Assembly (NCBI RefSeq): GCF_000063445.1 | Contig: NC_009464.1 | Coordinates: 2,976,001-3,040,000, forward strand | DNA: 64,000 bases | Direction: 5' to 3' | Source: Methanocella arvoryzae MRE50 | Lineage (GTDB): Archaea; Halobacteriota; Methanocellia; Methanocellales; Methanocellaceae | Shown: positions 46,628 to 55,045 of the stretch, in pieces | How positions within the stretch are numbered: position 1 is the first letter of the stretch | Layout of the letters: every line of letters starts with the position of its first letter | The notes under the pieces: generated by a model | What the model was told of the DNA's origin: nothing | Seen by the model: only the letters and a program-made list of their open reading frames with translations | Databases searched by the model: none | Position numbers and translations under genes: made by a program

Positions 46628-47032
46628 TTAGAATGACAGTTCTTCGAGCACCGCGTCTAAATTTAATAAGAAATCGTTGAGCATGTGGATCGGCACGAAG
46701 ATGCACCCGTTTTCGACGACCATGTTGTCGTCGAGCCATGAGACTATCAGGGGTATGGATTTGATGCCGTACTTTTCCTCGTGGACGAGGCATCTCTCGT
46801 AATGCTTCGCCGCCTGGGCTTTTAAAGAAGAAGCCCTGTGTCTGCCGCGGCCGTACTTTTTGCCGTCGATGCACAGGCACAGGTCTTTTCGGACTCCCAC
46901 GACGTCGATCTGGTGGCCCCGCCCCTCGTGTTTGAAGACTTTGCGGAACTGGATCTCGAAGTCGTGGTAGCTCAGGATATCCCGGATATATTCCTCGAAT
47001 TCCTGCCAGGTGGCATCCTCAAGGTCATGCAT
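46628..47032 (-). CDS. PD-(D/E)XK nuclease-like protein
   Basis: A 134-residue protein starting at ATG 47032 after AGGAT; TTG 47071 would overlap the CBS gene. Residues ~10-65 show E in EFEEYIRDILS, D in GHQIDVVGV and IDGKK, the acidic-Lys pattern of restriction-endonuclease-like folds (Mrr/VRR-type). The C-terminal part (HYERCLVHEEKYGIKSIPLIVSW) completes an alpha-beta fold. It lies directly downstream of the CBS protein gene, so it may be in the same transcript. The target DNA is unknown. Confidence 0.6.
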   Translation of the reverse strand: MHDLEDATWQEFEEYIRDILSYHDFEIQFRKVFKHEGRGHQIDVVGVRKDLCLCIDGKKYGRGRHRASSLKAQAAKHYERCLVHEEKYGIKSIPLIVSWLDDNMVVENGCIFVPIHMLNDFLLNLDAVLEELSF

Positions 47033-47057
47033 CTTTATATCCTGAGCCAGATCACCT

Positions 47058-48212
47058 TTAGAGAATATCAAGTTTCTCTACGATGTCCGAAGTTTCGTAG
47101 CGCTTGTCTTCTCTGATCTCCTTGTCGTTGAGCACCTGGCGCTCCAGAGCGCTCATGGCGATGTGGAAGGCGCCGTCTGCACCCCAGCCTTCGCCTCTGG
47201 CGCTGTAGAAGTTGTGGTCGGTCTTGAGCCTGACCCTGCACAGAATTAGCGGAGTGCCTCTGAAGGTCTCCTTGTGCTGCTTGAAGTATACGTTGACGTT
47301 ACCTCCGACCAGGAACTTCTCGAACTTTTTGATGAAGTTCTGGACTGAAGTGGTCACGTATGCCGGGTCGTAGTCGACCAGGTTGCCGTGCGTCATCTGC
47401 ATGGTAAAGCCTGCGGTGGGGTCGACTTCGTTCTTCTCGACCGCTGCCAGCGCCATGAGGATGTCTGTGTTGGTCATGATGCCGTTGACTTTCGTGCCAT
47501 CGTACACTATCAGGCCCTGGATGTCCCTTCTGATCATTAGCTCGGCTGCTGAGCTGATGGGTGCATCCGGCTTTACGGTGACGACACTTTCTGTCATTAT
47601 GTCCCTTAGCTTGATCTCACGAAGCGGAGTGTGTCTGGTGCCCAGGCTTCCTTCGCCGTGCTCCGACTTGTTGGGAACGATCAGCTGCAGGAGGTCGTGC
47701 ATGGTGGCGATGCCTACCAGCTTTCCCATGGACATGACTGGCACTCTCGAGATCCCTTCTTCTCTGAGCACGTTGATCAGCTTGCCGACACGGTCGTCTG
47801 CGTCGAGGGATATTACGTCACCGCTCATAATTGTCGAGACTGCTTTGCTGCCAAACTCTGTCTCTGCAGCCCTCTGGATAAGGCTCTCTGAGGATACTAC
47901 GCCTATCACCTTTGCCCTGTCGAAGACCGGCAGCTGGCGGAGCTGGTTCTCAACCATGAGCCTGGCGGCTTCGTAAATAGTGGTGTTCGGGGTAATCTTC
48001 GGTGTCTTCCTGACCATACCGTTAATTCCCGTCTTTAAGTTCCTGATGGAGCTTACGATCGACTTCTCGGTCAGCATGCCCGCGTACTCCTTGCCGTTGA
48101 AGACGAGTACAGCCGGCTTGTGCGGCTTCCTGAACAGGGGCAGCACTTCCTGCAATGTTGCCTTGATGTCGACGCTCTCGAACCGATCTGATGTAATCTC
48201 TGAGACGTTCAT
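47058..48212 (-). CDS. Four-CBS-domain protein with ribosome-hibernation-like tail
   Basis: A 384-residue protein. ATG 48212 follows AGGGGT. Four CBS domains occupy ~1-265 (ITSDRFESVDI, VRKTPKITPNTTIYEAA, STIMSGDVISLDADD, IMTESVVTVKPDAPIS) and likely bind AMP, ATP or SAM. The C-terminal ~95 residues (VNVYFKQHKETFRGTPLILCRVRLKTDHN ... AMSALERQV) resemble the S30AE/HPF fold that places ribosomes in hibernation. CBS-containing archaeal proteins that dimerise or silence 30S subunits are known. An energy-sensing ribosome factor is therefore a reasonable inference. Confidence 0.8.
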   Translation of the reverse strand: MNVSEITSDRFESVDIKATLQEVLPLFRKPHKPAVLVFNGKEYAGMLTEKSIVSSIRNLKTGINGMVRKTPKITPNTTIYEAARLMVENQLRQLPVFDRAKVIGVVSSESLIQRAAETEFGSKAVSTIMSGDVISLDADDRVGKLINVLREEGISRVPVMSMGKLVGIATMHDLLQLIVPNKSEHGEGSLGTRHTPLREIKLRDIMTESVVTVKPDAPISSAAELMIRRDIQGLIVYDGTKVNGIMTNTDILMALAAVEKNEVDPTAGFTMQMTHGNLVDYDPAYVTTSVQNFIKKFEKFLVGGNVNVYFKQHKETFRGTPLILCRVRLKTDHNFYSARGEGWGADGAFHIAMSALERQVLNDKEIREDKRYETSDIVEKLDIL

Positions 48213-48584
48213 TTTCTTACCCCTTGAGGTCATTTTAGGCCTCAAATTATACTGTATACACCTGAATACTGATAACCATTTCGGAGTCGGCCGACGGGGA
48301 GAAAGTATTTCTACTATCTGCAAAATAACTTTAAAGTTCCAATACTTTCTCCTGGTATCGATCTGGGTGGCATGGCTTCAAACTCTGCTGCCTGGCAGAG
48401 TTGCCGGGCAATAGTTTCTAGTTTTGGGCCGGCTCTTAAGCTTATCAGTATTACTTGCATGTTATTTATTATTTTATCGTGCTAAATATTAATATGTTGA
48501 CATATAATTAATTGTGGTATAAGGACAGGCCTGGTCGAGAAAATATATACGGCAGAAGCGTACAGTAATTAACGGTAGGTTCTC
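48213..48584. other. Divergent intergenic region with hairpin
   Basis: About 370 bases between the CBS gene (minus) and the coiled-coil protein gene (plus). A perfect stem AACTCTGC/GCAGAGTT (48381-48388 and 48395-48402) is the only strong structure. A TATA-like gtataat (minus) near 48243-48252 and gaaaatatatacgg (plus) near 48539-48550 are the likely promoters of the two genes. Confidence 0.5.
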
Positions 48585-49085
48585 ATGGACGAAAGTTCAA
48601 ACCAGAGCTCTGAGCACATGCATAACTGGCTGCGAAAGCTGAAGGAGAGCCAGGATCGCCGCAAGGACGAGAAGATCCGCCGGTACAACGACGTGGTCTC
48701 CAAGCTGATCATCCTCCTCATTGGCGTATGCATTGTGTGTGTCATCGTCATAGCTGCGCTGGTCGTCCAGAACGAGAGCCTGAAAAAGAGCAACAACGAG
48801 CTGATCATCGCAAACCAGACGACCTATAATACCCATCAAAGCATGATCGCCGACCTCCTGAACCAGACCTCCGGCAGAATCAAGGAGCTCGAAGACCAGA
48901 ACCAGCGGTACCAGGAGTTCATCCTGTCCAACAGGACGCTCAACGTCGATCACACTGTTTACGTCGATCCTGGCAGCCCGAAGGTCAGCAAAATCTTCTA
49001 CAATAACAGCTACATCACCATCGAGTTCGTAGACGGCAACAGGACTACGACGCAGTTCGTGGACTATACTATAGATATTCCATGA
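48585..49085 (+). CDS. Membrane-anchored coiled-coil protein
   Basis: A 166-residue protein. A charged N-terminus (~1-40) is followed by one transmembrane helix (SKLIILLIGVCIVCVIVIAALVV, ~39-61). A coiled coil follows (NESLKKSNNELIIANQ, LLNQTSGRIKELEDQNQRYQEF, ~62-115), then a small beta tail (VDHTVYVDPGSPKVSKIFYNNSYITIEF). Several NxT/NxS sites suit an exterior location. No family is recognised. It has its own TATA box and GGTAGGT ribosome site. Confidence 0.65.
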   Translation: MDESSNQSSEHMHNWLRKLKESQDRRKDEKIRRYNDVVSKLIILLIGVCIVCVIVIAALVVQNESLKKSNNELIIANQTTYNTHQSMIADLLNQTSGRIKELEDQNQRYQEFILSNRTLNVDHTVYVDPGSPKVSKIFYNNSYITIEFVDGNRTTTQFVDYTIDIP

Positions 49086-49117
49086 ACGGGTAGAATTTCG
49101 GGGACGGAAGGCCGGCT

Positions 49118-49594
49118 TTAATAGTCGCCGTAGATCTTCCACCCGCTCTCTGTTTTTACCACGGGGAACTGGACTGTGCCTGTTCTGCTATTGCCTTTGT
49201 ATGACAGTTCCGTATCCACGAGCACTACCTGCACGGCTGAAAAGTTGCCCTCGAAAGTGCCCGGCTTCAGCGGGAATGTTTCGGTTACATTGAACTCGTA
49301 GATATCAATGTAGCTCCCATTAACCCCGTATGTGGCGGTCCTGTCGCGAACCCACTCTTCCTGGGAGACGTTCTGCTCGTAGTACGCTAACTGGTATGCG
49401 TCGGCGTATCTGCCGCTGTCGATGGCGCTCCAGAAATTCACGACAACCGTTTCGGGCTTCAGGATGGCCACGTTCGGCGTGGGCTGAGGTGTCGGTGTAG
49501 GCTCTACTGGCGTGGTACCTATGCACCCGCCGGTGACTACAGTTAAGATCAGGATCGATAAAACTAAGCACATTATCTTTTGTATCGTAAACAT
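49118..49594 (-). CDS. Lipoprotein with Thr/Pro spacer
   Basis: A 158-residue secreted protein. The N-terminus MFTIQKIMCLVLSILILTVVTGGC is a lipobox-type signal (TGGC), so the Cys at ~24 may be lipid-modified. A Thr/Pro linker (TTPVEPTPTPQPTP) follows. The C-terminal ~110 residues form a small SnoaL/NTF2-like fold (ILKPETVVVNFWSAIDSGRYADAYQLAYYEQN ... VVKTESGWKIYGD). It may bind a ligand at the cell surface. A TATA-like element lies ~35 bases upstream. Confidence 0.72.
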   Translation of the reverse strand: MFTIQKIMCLVLSILILTVVTGGCIGTTPVEPTPTPQPTPNVAILKPETVVVNFWSAIDSGRYADAYQLAYYEQNVSQEEWVRDRTATYGVNGSYIDIYEFNVTETFPLKPGTFEGNFSAVQVVLVDTELSYKGNSRTGTVQFPVVKTESGWKIYGDY

Positions 49595-49655
49595 AAGGCA
49601 TTAGTATATAATCGCTCACGACTTAATATTTTTTTGGTTGCTATAAAAACGAAAA

Positions 49656-49682
49656 ATGGTTGCAGGGGCTGTGCCCCTGACG
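49656..49682 (-). terminator. Terminator of the thermosome gene
   Basis: CAGGGGC and GCCCCTG pair around a three-base loop, and read on the minus strand the stem is followed by ACCATTTTTCG. It lies 18 bases after the thermosome stop. Confidence 0.65.
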
Positions 49683-49696
49683 AAAGATGTTTACTC

Positions 49697-51307
49697 TTAC
49701 CTTCTGCCCGGGGCCGGATTCTTCGTCTGGGCAGCAGCGAGGATGTCGTCGATCCTGAGGATCATGATGGCGGCTTCGGTGGCGCTCTGGATAGCCTGAG
49801 TCTTGAGCTTCATCGGCTCTACGACGCCTTCCTTCAGCATATCCATCGGCTTGCCCTTGTAGACGTTCAGGCCGAAGTTCTTGCCATCTTTTGCACCGTG
49901 CTTGCTCTTCAGGGCGATCATCATGTCTATCGGGCTCAGGCCTGCGTTGGTGGCCAGCGCCTTCGGGATGACTTCCATCGCGCTGGCAAAAGCATCGATG
50001 GCCAGCTGTTCTTTGCCCTTGACTGTCATGGCATACTGCTTCAGGCGAAGGCTTATCTCTGCCTCGACTGCCGCTCCGCCGGGCACGATCTTTCCATCCT
50101 TGATAGAGTTCTGCACTGCGTGCAGCGCATCGTCGATGCCTCTCTCGTACTCGTCCAGGATGTGCTCCGAGACTCCCCTCAGGATGACGGAGGTGACCTT
50201 CTTGTCCTTGCACTTGCTGACCAGGACCATCTCGTCGTCGCCGACGGTGATCTCTTCGATGAGCCCTGCGGTGCCGATGTCTGCGGGGGTGATCCCGTCG
50301 AGGTTAGTGACCAGGCTGCCGCCGGTCGCCTTGGCTACACGCCTGACGTCCGAGGTCTTGAGCCTGCGGAGGCCGATGATGCCGTACTTGGCCATGTAGT
50401 GCTGGGCGAGGTCGTCGATAGCCTTGGTGGTAAAGACTGCCTTGACGCCGAGCTTCGCAATCTTGTCGACCTGTTCCTTGATCTGGCGGTCCTCCATGTC
50501 GGCGAACTGCTTGAACTGGCCGGGCACCTTGATCTTGAACTCTGCGTCGAACTGGGTGTCTTTGGCCTCTATGCCGATGTCCATGGCGAGCACCTTGACG
50601 TTCTCCAGCCGGGACGGCATCTGGAAGTTGACCTTGCCCTTGTCGATGAGGACGCCTTCGATGATCTTAGAGTCGGTCACGTCGCCGCCCTTCTTCTTCT
50701 CGAAGACCAGGTTCTCCCTCTCCACGTAGTACTTGCCAGCGGCATCTTTCTGCATGGTGACTGCCACTGACTTGACCACGAGGTCGCTCAGGAAGTCCTT
50801 TGCATTCTCAGTGTCTTTGCCCGTCATGGCTGTGCCGGCGATCTTCTTCAGCATGGCCGTGTCCTTCTCAGTGACCTCTACTCCCATGTCCTTGACGATC
50901 TCCAGCGCCTTTTCGGCGGCCATCAGGTAGCCCTTGATGATGGATGACTGGTGTACGCTCTTCTCGGTGAGGACGCCTGCCTGCCTGAGCAACTCTCCGG
51001 CCAGCACTACTGCGGTAGTCGTACCGTCTCCCACTTCTGCGTCCTGGGTCTTCGCCACTTCCACGATCATCTTGGCCGCGGGGTGCTCGATGTCCATCTT
51101 TCTCAGGATCGTCGCGCCGTCGTTGGACACTGAGATGTCGCCGGTACTGTCGACCAGCATCTTGTCCATGCCCCTCGGCCCGAGCGTCGAGATAACCGCG
51201 CCGGCAACGGCCATGGCTGCCATGATGTTGTAAGTCTGGGCTTCGAAGCCACGGGTGACCTGGCTGCCCTCACGCATGACATAGGATTGTCCTGTTTGTT
51301 GTGCCAT
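49697..51307 (-). CDS. thsA: Thermosome subunit (group II chaperonin)
   Basis: Subunit of the ATP-driven cytosolic folding cage. The 536-residue length, [27 protein letters not shown] (~40-66) and [15 protein letters not shown] (~93-107) identify it. The apical domain and the C-terminal equatorial [13 protein letters not shown] (~400-412) are complete. A Gly-Gly-Met-rich tail common in some thermosomes is missing; it ends NPAPGRR. A strong GGAGGAG ribosome site and AAATTATATATAG TATA box (~51361-51373) suggest high expression. Confidence 0.97.
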   Translation of the reverse strand: MAQQTGQSYVMREGSQVTRGFEAQTYNIMAAMAVAGAVISTLGPRGMDKMLVDSTGDISVSNDGATILRKMDIEHPAAKMIVEVAKTQDAEVGDGTTTAVVLAGELLRQAGVLTEKSVHQSSIIKGYLMAAEKALEIVKDMGVEVTEKDTAMLKKIAGTAMTGKDTENAKDFLSDLVVKSVAVTMQKDAAGKYYVERENLVFEKKKGGDVTDSKIIEGVLIDKGKVNFQMPSRLENVKVLAMDIGIEAKDTQFDAEFKIKVPGQFKQFADMEDRQIKEQVDKIAKLGVKAVFTTKAIDDLAQHYMAKYGIIGLRRLKTSDVRRVAKATGGSLVTNLDGITPADIGTAGLIEEITVGDDEMVLVSKCKDKKVTSVILRGVSEHILDEYERGIDDALHAVQNSIKDGKIVPGGAAVEAEISLRLKQYAMTVKGKEQLAIDAFASAMEVIPKALATNAGLSPIDMMIALKSKHGAKDGKNFGLNVYKGKPMDMLKEGVVEPMKLKTQAIQSATEAAIMILRIDDILAAAQTKNPAPGRR

Positions 51308-51468
51308 GAGAAAATCTCCTCCAATAATGAATAGAATTGTAGGTTTTATGTGATTGTGGTTCTATATATAATTTGCTATAAGATGGGCTGATGTGGAGTG
51401 CCTTACTTGCGGCATGGACTCACATCCGATAACAAGACAATCGAATCCTTAAGGTTGCTCTGGCACTT

Positions 51469-52020
51469 TCACTCCATCATGCTAAAGATGAAGGCGTAGC
51501 TTTTCTCTTCGGCACCCCTGTCCCAGGCACTAACGCTGCCGGCAGATTTTACTATGACCGAGCGGTCTTCCAGCACTTTTCTCATCTCCCGGCTGGCATC
51601 ATCTCCCAGCAGGCCGCTGACTGCATAAACTCCGACTCTGGCTCCGGGCTTCGTCTGAACCTGCTTTAGATATGCAGAGATCGGCCCCGTAGGACCGCCA
51701 AAGTATGTGGGCCCGATAACGATGACCACTTCATACCCGGTCGCATTTTCTATGTCGCCGCTTCTTATGCCGGAAAGGTTTACGTCATAACCCCTTGTTC
51801 TCAGGTCCTCGCCCATCCAGTAGGCAGTCCTCAAGCCCATTCCCATGATGCCGGGATCGTACACTATCAGGGCTTTACTGGTGGCATTATCGGCGGACAG
51901 CTGTTCCGTATCCGTTGCCAGGTAGCCCGGGAGGTCGAAGATTGTGGCAATGGCAACGATCAGCGTAAAAATTATTATTAGAGTTACGATCGTCTTTGCG
52001 CCTTTGAGAATGTCGGCCAT
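51469..52020 (-). CDS. Membrane-anchored flavodoxin-like protein
   Basis: A 183-residue protein. The N-terminal helix (KGAKTIVTLIIIFTLIVAIATIFDL) is a membrane anchor. The rest is a flavodoxin fold: KALIVYDPGIMGMGLRTAYWMGEDL at ~50 for phosphate binding, then GYEVVIVIGPTYFGGPTG, and ends at MME. The phosphate loop differs from the usual T/S-x-T pattern, so FMN binding is uncertain. ATG 52020 is chosen over TTG 52026; no ribosome site is visible, suggesting a leaderless message. Confidence 0.7.
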   Translation of the reverse strand: MADILKGAKTIVTLIIIFTLIVAIATIFDLPGYLATDTEQLSADNATSKALIVYDPGIMGMGLRTAYWMGEDLRTRGYDVNLSGIRSGDIENATGYEVVIVIGPTYFGGPTGPISAYLKQVQTKPGARVGVYAVSGLLGDDASREMRKVLEDRSVIVKSAGSVSAWDRGAEEKSYAFIFSMME

Positions 52021-52233
52021 ATCCAATTTTTACAATACCTGTTGGTTTCGTAAATACCTTTAGCTGCGATGACTGTATCTGTATTTTTGTTCTTCGTTAT
52101 GCGACACACAGCCTGTCTTAGGCAGGATCGAGAGCCGATCTTCCGGAACATCAGAAAGTTTATTTATGCATGGGCACGATTTACGCGACGAGCATACGAT
52201 TATTTTTAGGATTTTTCAGCGGAAGAGATGATC

Positions 52234-53463
52234 ATGTACCTGACCAGAGAAGAAGAAAATATTTATAACGGTGAGCAAGGCCCTACGCTGCAGAAGATGA
52301 TGGAAATTCTAGTAGCGCTGGGAGACATCTACGACGCTAAGAAGCTCATACAAGTCAAGAGCGCGCAGATCGCGGGTGTGTCGTACAAGACGATCGGTGA
52401 CGCCGGGCTGGAGTGGATACAGGACCTTGAAGGCAAGGTCAGGATACCCGCTGTCCTCAACCCCATGGGCATGGATCGGGAAGCTTTTGTCGAGATGGGC
52501 ATAGACCCTCATTTCGCCAAAAAGCAGGAGGAGATCATCCGGGCGTACGAGAAGCTGGGCATCAGGCCGGAGTGCACCTGTACGCCTTACTACCTTAACA
52601 GGCCCCGGTTCGGGGATCACCTCGCGTGGTCGGAATCTTCGGCCGTCTGTTTCGCTAACTCGGTCCTCGGCGCCAGGACCAACCGGGAAGGCGGCCCGTC
52701 GGCGCTGGCTGCCGCGCTTATCGGGAAGACCCCTTACTATGGCCTGCACATTACGGAAAACCGTTATCCTACCGTGACCGTCAAGGTCGATGAGCCCATC
52801 CATGGCGCTGAATACGGCGCGCTGGGCTACCTGGCAGGCAGGCAAATCGGGGACGGCATACCCATCTTCAAGCTGAAGTCCACACCCACGGAAGACGAGC
52901 TGAAGCACCTCGGAGCAGCGCTGGCTGCTTCAGGGGCAGTCGCACTGTTCCACGTGCTCCACGTCAGCCCGGAGCAATATGTGCTGCCCCCCGATAAAAT
53001 GGACCGGGAGCCACAGAGGCTCGAGAGCGAGGATGACTGGCAGGTGCCCGAAAGGTTCTTCCTGCCCCGGGAGCGGATTGAGGTGGATATCGCCGAGATC
53101 CGGGAGACTGCCCGGCAGAAGGCGAGCCCTGACATCATTGCCCTCGGCTGCCCCCACGCCTCCAGAGAGGAGCTGGAGGAAATCCTGAGCCTGCTGCACG
53201 GCCGCAAGGTCAAAAAAGAGGTATGGGTCTGCACCGGCCGGTCGCTCGGGGAGAAGAACCCCGAACTCATCCAGCAGCTTCGGAGCAGCGGTATCAAGGT
53301 CTTGTACGATACCTGTATGGTGGTCTCTCCTGCCGCAAACCAGTTCAAGTGCATGATGGTCAACTCCGGCAAAGCCCTGAAGTACACGCCCGCCATGTGC
53401 GGAGTCGATGCGGTTATGGGCACGACTGAGGAATGCATCGAAGTCGCCTGCAGGGGTGACTGA
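52234..53463 (+). CDS. Phosphomevalonate dehydratase large subunit (aconitase X)
   Basis: The aconitase X catalytic subunit of the archaeal mevalonate pathway, converting 5-phosphomevalonate to trans-anhydromevalonate 5-phosphate for isoprenoid lipid synthesis. The protein is 409 residues and begins MYLTREEENIYNGEQG. CTCTPYYLNRPRFGDHLAWSESSAVCFANSV (~110-145) and CMVVSPAANQFKCMMVNSGKALKYTPAMCG (~365-395) contain the conserved Cys that hold an iron-sulfur cluster. ATG 52234 suits GGAAGAG upstream. The small subunit follows two bases after the stop. Confidence 0.9.
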   Translation: MYLTREEENIYNGEQGPTLQKMMEILVALGDIYDAKKLIQVKSAQIAGVSYKTIGDAGLEWIQDLEGKVRIPAVLNPMGMDREAFVEMGIDPHFAKKQEEIIRAYEKLGIRPECTCTPYYLNRPRFGDHLAWSESSAVCFANSVLGARTNREGGPSALAAALIGKTPYYGLHITENRYPTVTVKVDEPIHGAEYGALGYLAGRQIGDGIPIFKLKSTPTEDELKHLGAALAASGAVALFHVLHVSPEQYVLPPDKMDREPQRLESEDDWQVPERFFLPRERIEVDIAEIRETARQKASPDIIALGCPHASREELEEILSLLHGRKVKKEVWVCTGRSLGEKNPELIQQLRSSGIKVLYDTCMVVSPAANQFKCMMVNSGKALKYTPAMCGVDAVMGTTEECIEVACRGD

Positions 53464-53465
53464 GC

Positions 53466-53864
53466 ATGCAGATCAAGGGCCACAGAATTTGCGGCGGCCG
53501 GGCGACCGGGCCTGCGCTGGTATCTAAAGATGCCATCTCCTTCCTGGGGGGCGTCGACCCCGGGACCGGCACTGTCATCGAGAAAGGCCACGCCCTGTAC
53601 GGGAAGAACGTAAAAGGCACCGTCCTCATCTTCCCCGGGGGCAAGGGCTCGACAGTGGGCTCTTACGTCATCTACCAGCTCATGAAGAACGGCGTCGCCC
53701 CGGCAGCGATGATCAACATCAAGGCCGAGCCCATCGTCGCAGTCGGAGCCATCATCTCCGGGATTCCTATGGTGGATCGCCTGGAGCAGAACCCGGTAGA
53801 GACGATCAAAGACGGTGATACTGTCACAGTAGACGGCACCGCGGGAATCATCGAGCTGTCATGA
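53466..53864 (+). CDS. Phosphomevalonate dehydratase small subunit (swivel domain)
   Basis: A 132-residue swivel-domain partner of the aconitase X subunit. It begins MQIKGHRICGGRATGPALVS and contains GGVDPGTGTVIEKGHALYG and IFPGGKGSTVGSYV with the active-site Ser. Together they form the heterodimeric dehydratase. The stop overlaps the protease gene by four bases, and all three are one transcription unit. Confidence 0.92.
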   Translation: MQIKGHRICGGRATGPALVSKDAISFLGGVDPGTGTVIEKGHALYGKNVKGTVLIFPGGKGSTVGSYVIYQLMKNGVAPAAMINIKAEPIVAVGAIISGIPMVDRLEQNPVETIKDGDTVTVDGTAGIIELS

Positions 53865-54919
53865 TAGAAAAAGACGATCTGGCTGTAGTAAGCCAGGTCT
53901 TCCAGGTCTACGAGACCCATGAGAACGAGCCTTACGTACACCTCTACGGAGAGCCCTTAGTCGACTCAAACGTCTTCTATGGCAAGGTATACGATCACTT
54001 CAGGGCTAAAGGCAAGTCCGTCTGGGTAGAACATCGCCTTGGCGAGTACGTGCTCACCATCGCCCCGGCGAAAAAGGAATCCGCGTGGATTAACGTAGCG
54101 CTGGCCGTCGCCACGTTCCTGACCACTATGCTGACCGGGTCTATGATGTACGGCGTCAACCCGATCACAGACCCTCTTGACGTTTATAAGGGCCTGCCGT
54201 TTGCCATAGCGATCATGGTAGCCCTTGGCTCGCACGAATTAGGCCACTACATCGTGTCGAGGAAATATGGTATCGACGCTACCCTTCCATACTTCATACC
54301 TTTCCCGTTCTCGCCCATCGGCACTATGGGGGCCATCATCAGGCAAAAAGGGCCCGTGCCGAACAGAAAGGCGCTGTTCGACGTAGGCATCGCCGGGCCT
54401 CTGGTCGGGCTGGCCGTGTCGGTCGTCATCATCGTCATAGGCTTAATGCTCCCCGCCCCTGAAATCGACACCACCAGCGGCACGTACATGCAGATCAACA
54501 CTCCTCTGCTGTTCGACTTTCTGGCGTGGGTGGTCCACCCCGGGGAGACCCTGACCTCTGTTAACCCTATCGCTTTCGCAGGCTGGGTGGGGCTGCTGGT
54601 CACCGTGCTTAACATGATCCCTGTGGGGCAGCTGGACGGCGGCCACGTCTCCCGGGCAGTGTTCGGAGAGCGGGCGAACCTGATCTCACGTGTCATGCCG
54701 ATCATCATCATGGCCTTCGGCCTGTACGGCACATTCATCCTGCAACAGCCCGGAGAAATCTGGATACTCTGGGGCTTCCTCAGCGCCCTCATGAGCGCGG
54801 GCTCCCATCCGAAGCCGACTGACGATACGCAGACTATCGGCGTGCCCCGGTACATACTGGCTGCAGCGGCTTTCGTGCTCGCGCTCCTCTGCTTTACGCC
54901 GTTCCCGATCACGATGTGA
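53861..54919 (+). CDS. Site-2-type intramembrane metalloprotease (M50)
   Basis: A 352-residue polytopic membrane protease. A soluble N-terminal part (~1-75) precedes about seven transmembrane helices. The zinc motif is HELGH (GSHELGHYIVS, ~127-131), and the third ligand is in NMIPVGQLDGGHVSRAVFG (~253-270). Members cleave substrates within the membrane for signalling or quality control. A four-base overlap with the dehydratase small subunit places it in the mevalonate operon, possibly to process a sterol/isoprenoid-type signal or the operon's regulator (speculative). Confidence 0.9.
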   Translation: MIEKDDLAVVSQVFQVYETHENEPYVHLYGEPLVDSNVFYGKVYDHFRAKGKSVWVEHRLGEYVLTIAPAKKESAWINVALAVATFLTTMLTGSMMYGVNPITDPLDVYKGLPFAIAIMVALGSHELGHYIVSRKYGIDATLPYFIPFPFSPIGTMGAIIRQKGPVPNRKALFDVGIAGPLVGLAVSVVIIVIGLMLPAPEIDTTSGTYMQINTPLLFDFLAWVVHPGETLTSVNPIAFAGWVGLLVTVLNMIPVGQLDGGHVSRAVFGERANLISRVMPIIIMAFGLYGTFILQQPGEIWILWGFLSALMSAGSHPKPTDDTQTIGVPRYILAAAAFVLALLCFTPFPITM

Positions 54920-54936
54920 TGGCCGCTATACGGCCA
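54920..54936 (+). terminator. Hairpin after the protease gene
   Basis: TGGCCG (54920-54925) pairs with CGGCCA (54931-54936) around ctata right after the stop. It is followed by gagtttcc with only a short T-stretch, so termination is plausible but modest. Confidence 0.45.
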
Positions 54937-55045
54937 GAGTTTCCGGGCATTTTACCGTTATCCTGCAATAATTCAAGCAAACTTGACTTATGACAATATT
55001 TATTTACCTTGAAGCGCTTACTTGTAGGGCACCGAGGAGATATAC

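Noticed and set aside
49580-50770. Open frame of 396 codons on the plus strand
   Set aside because: It lies exactly opposite the thermosome gene, has no homology I can recognise and no promoter; high-GC codon structure makes such shadows common.
52827-53591. Open frame of 254 codons on the minus strand
   Set aside because: Antisense to both phosphomevalonate dehydratase genes; Ser/Arg-rich translation without domains.
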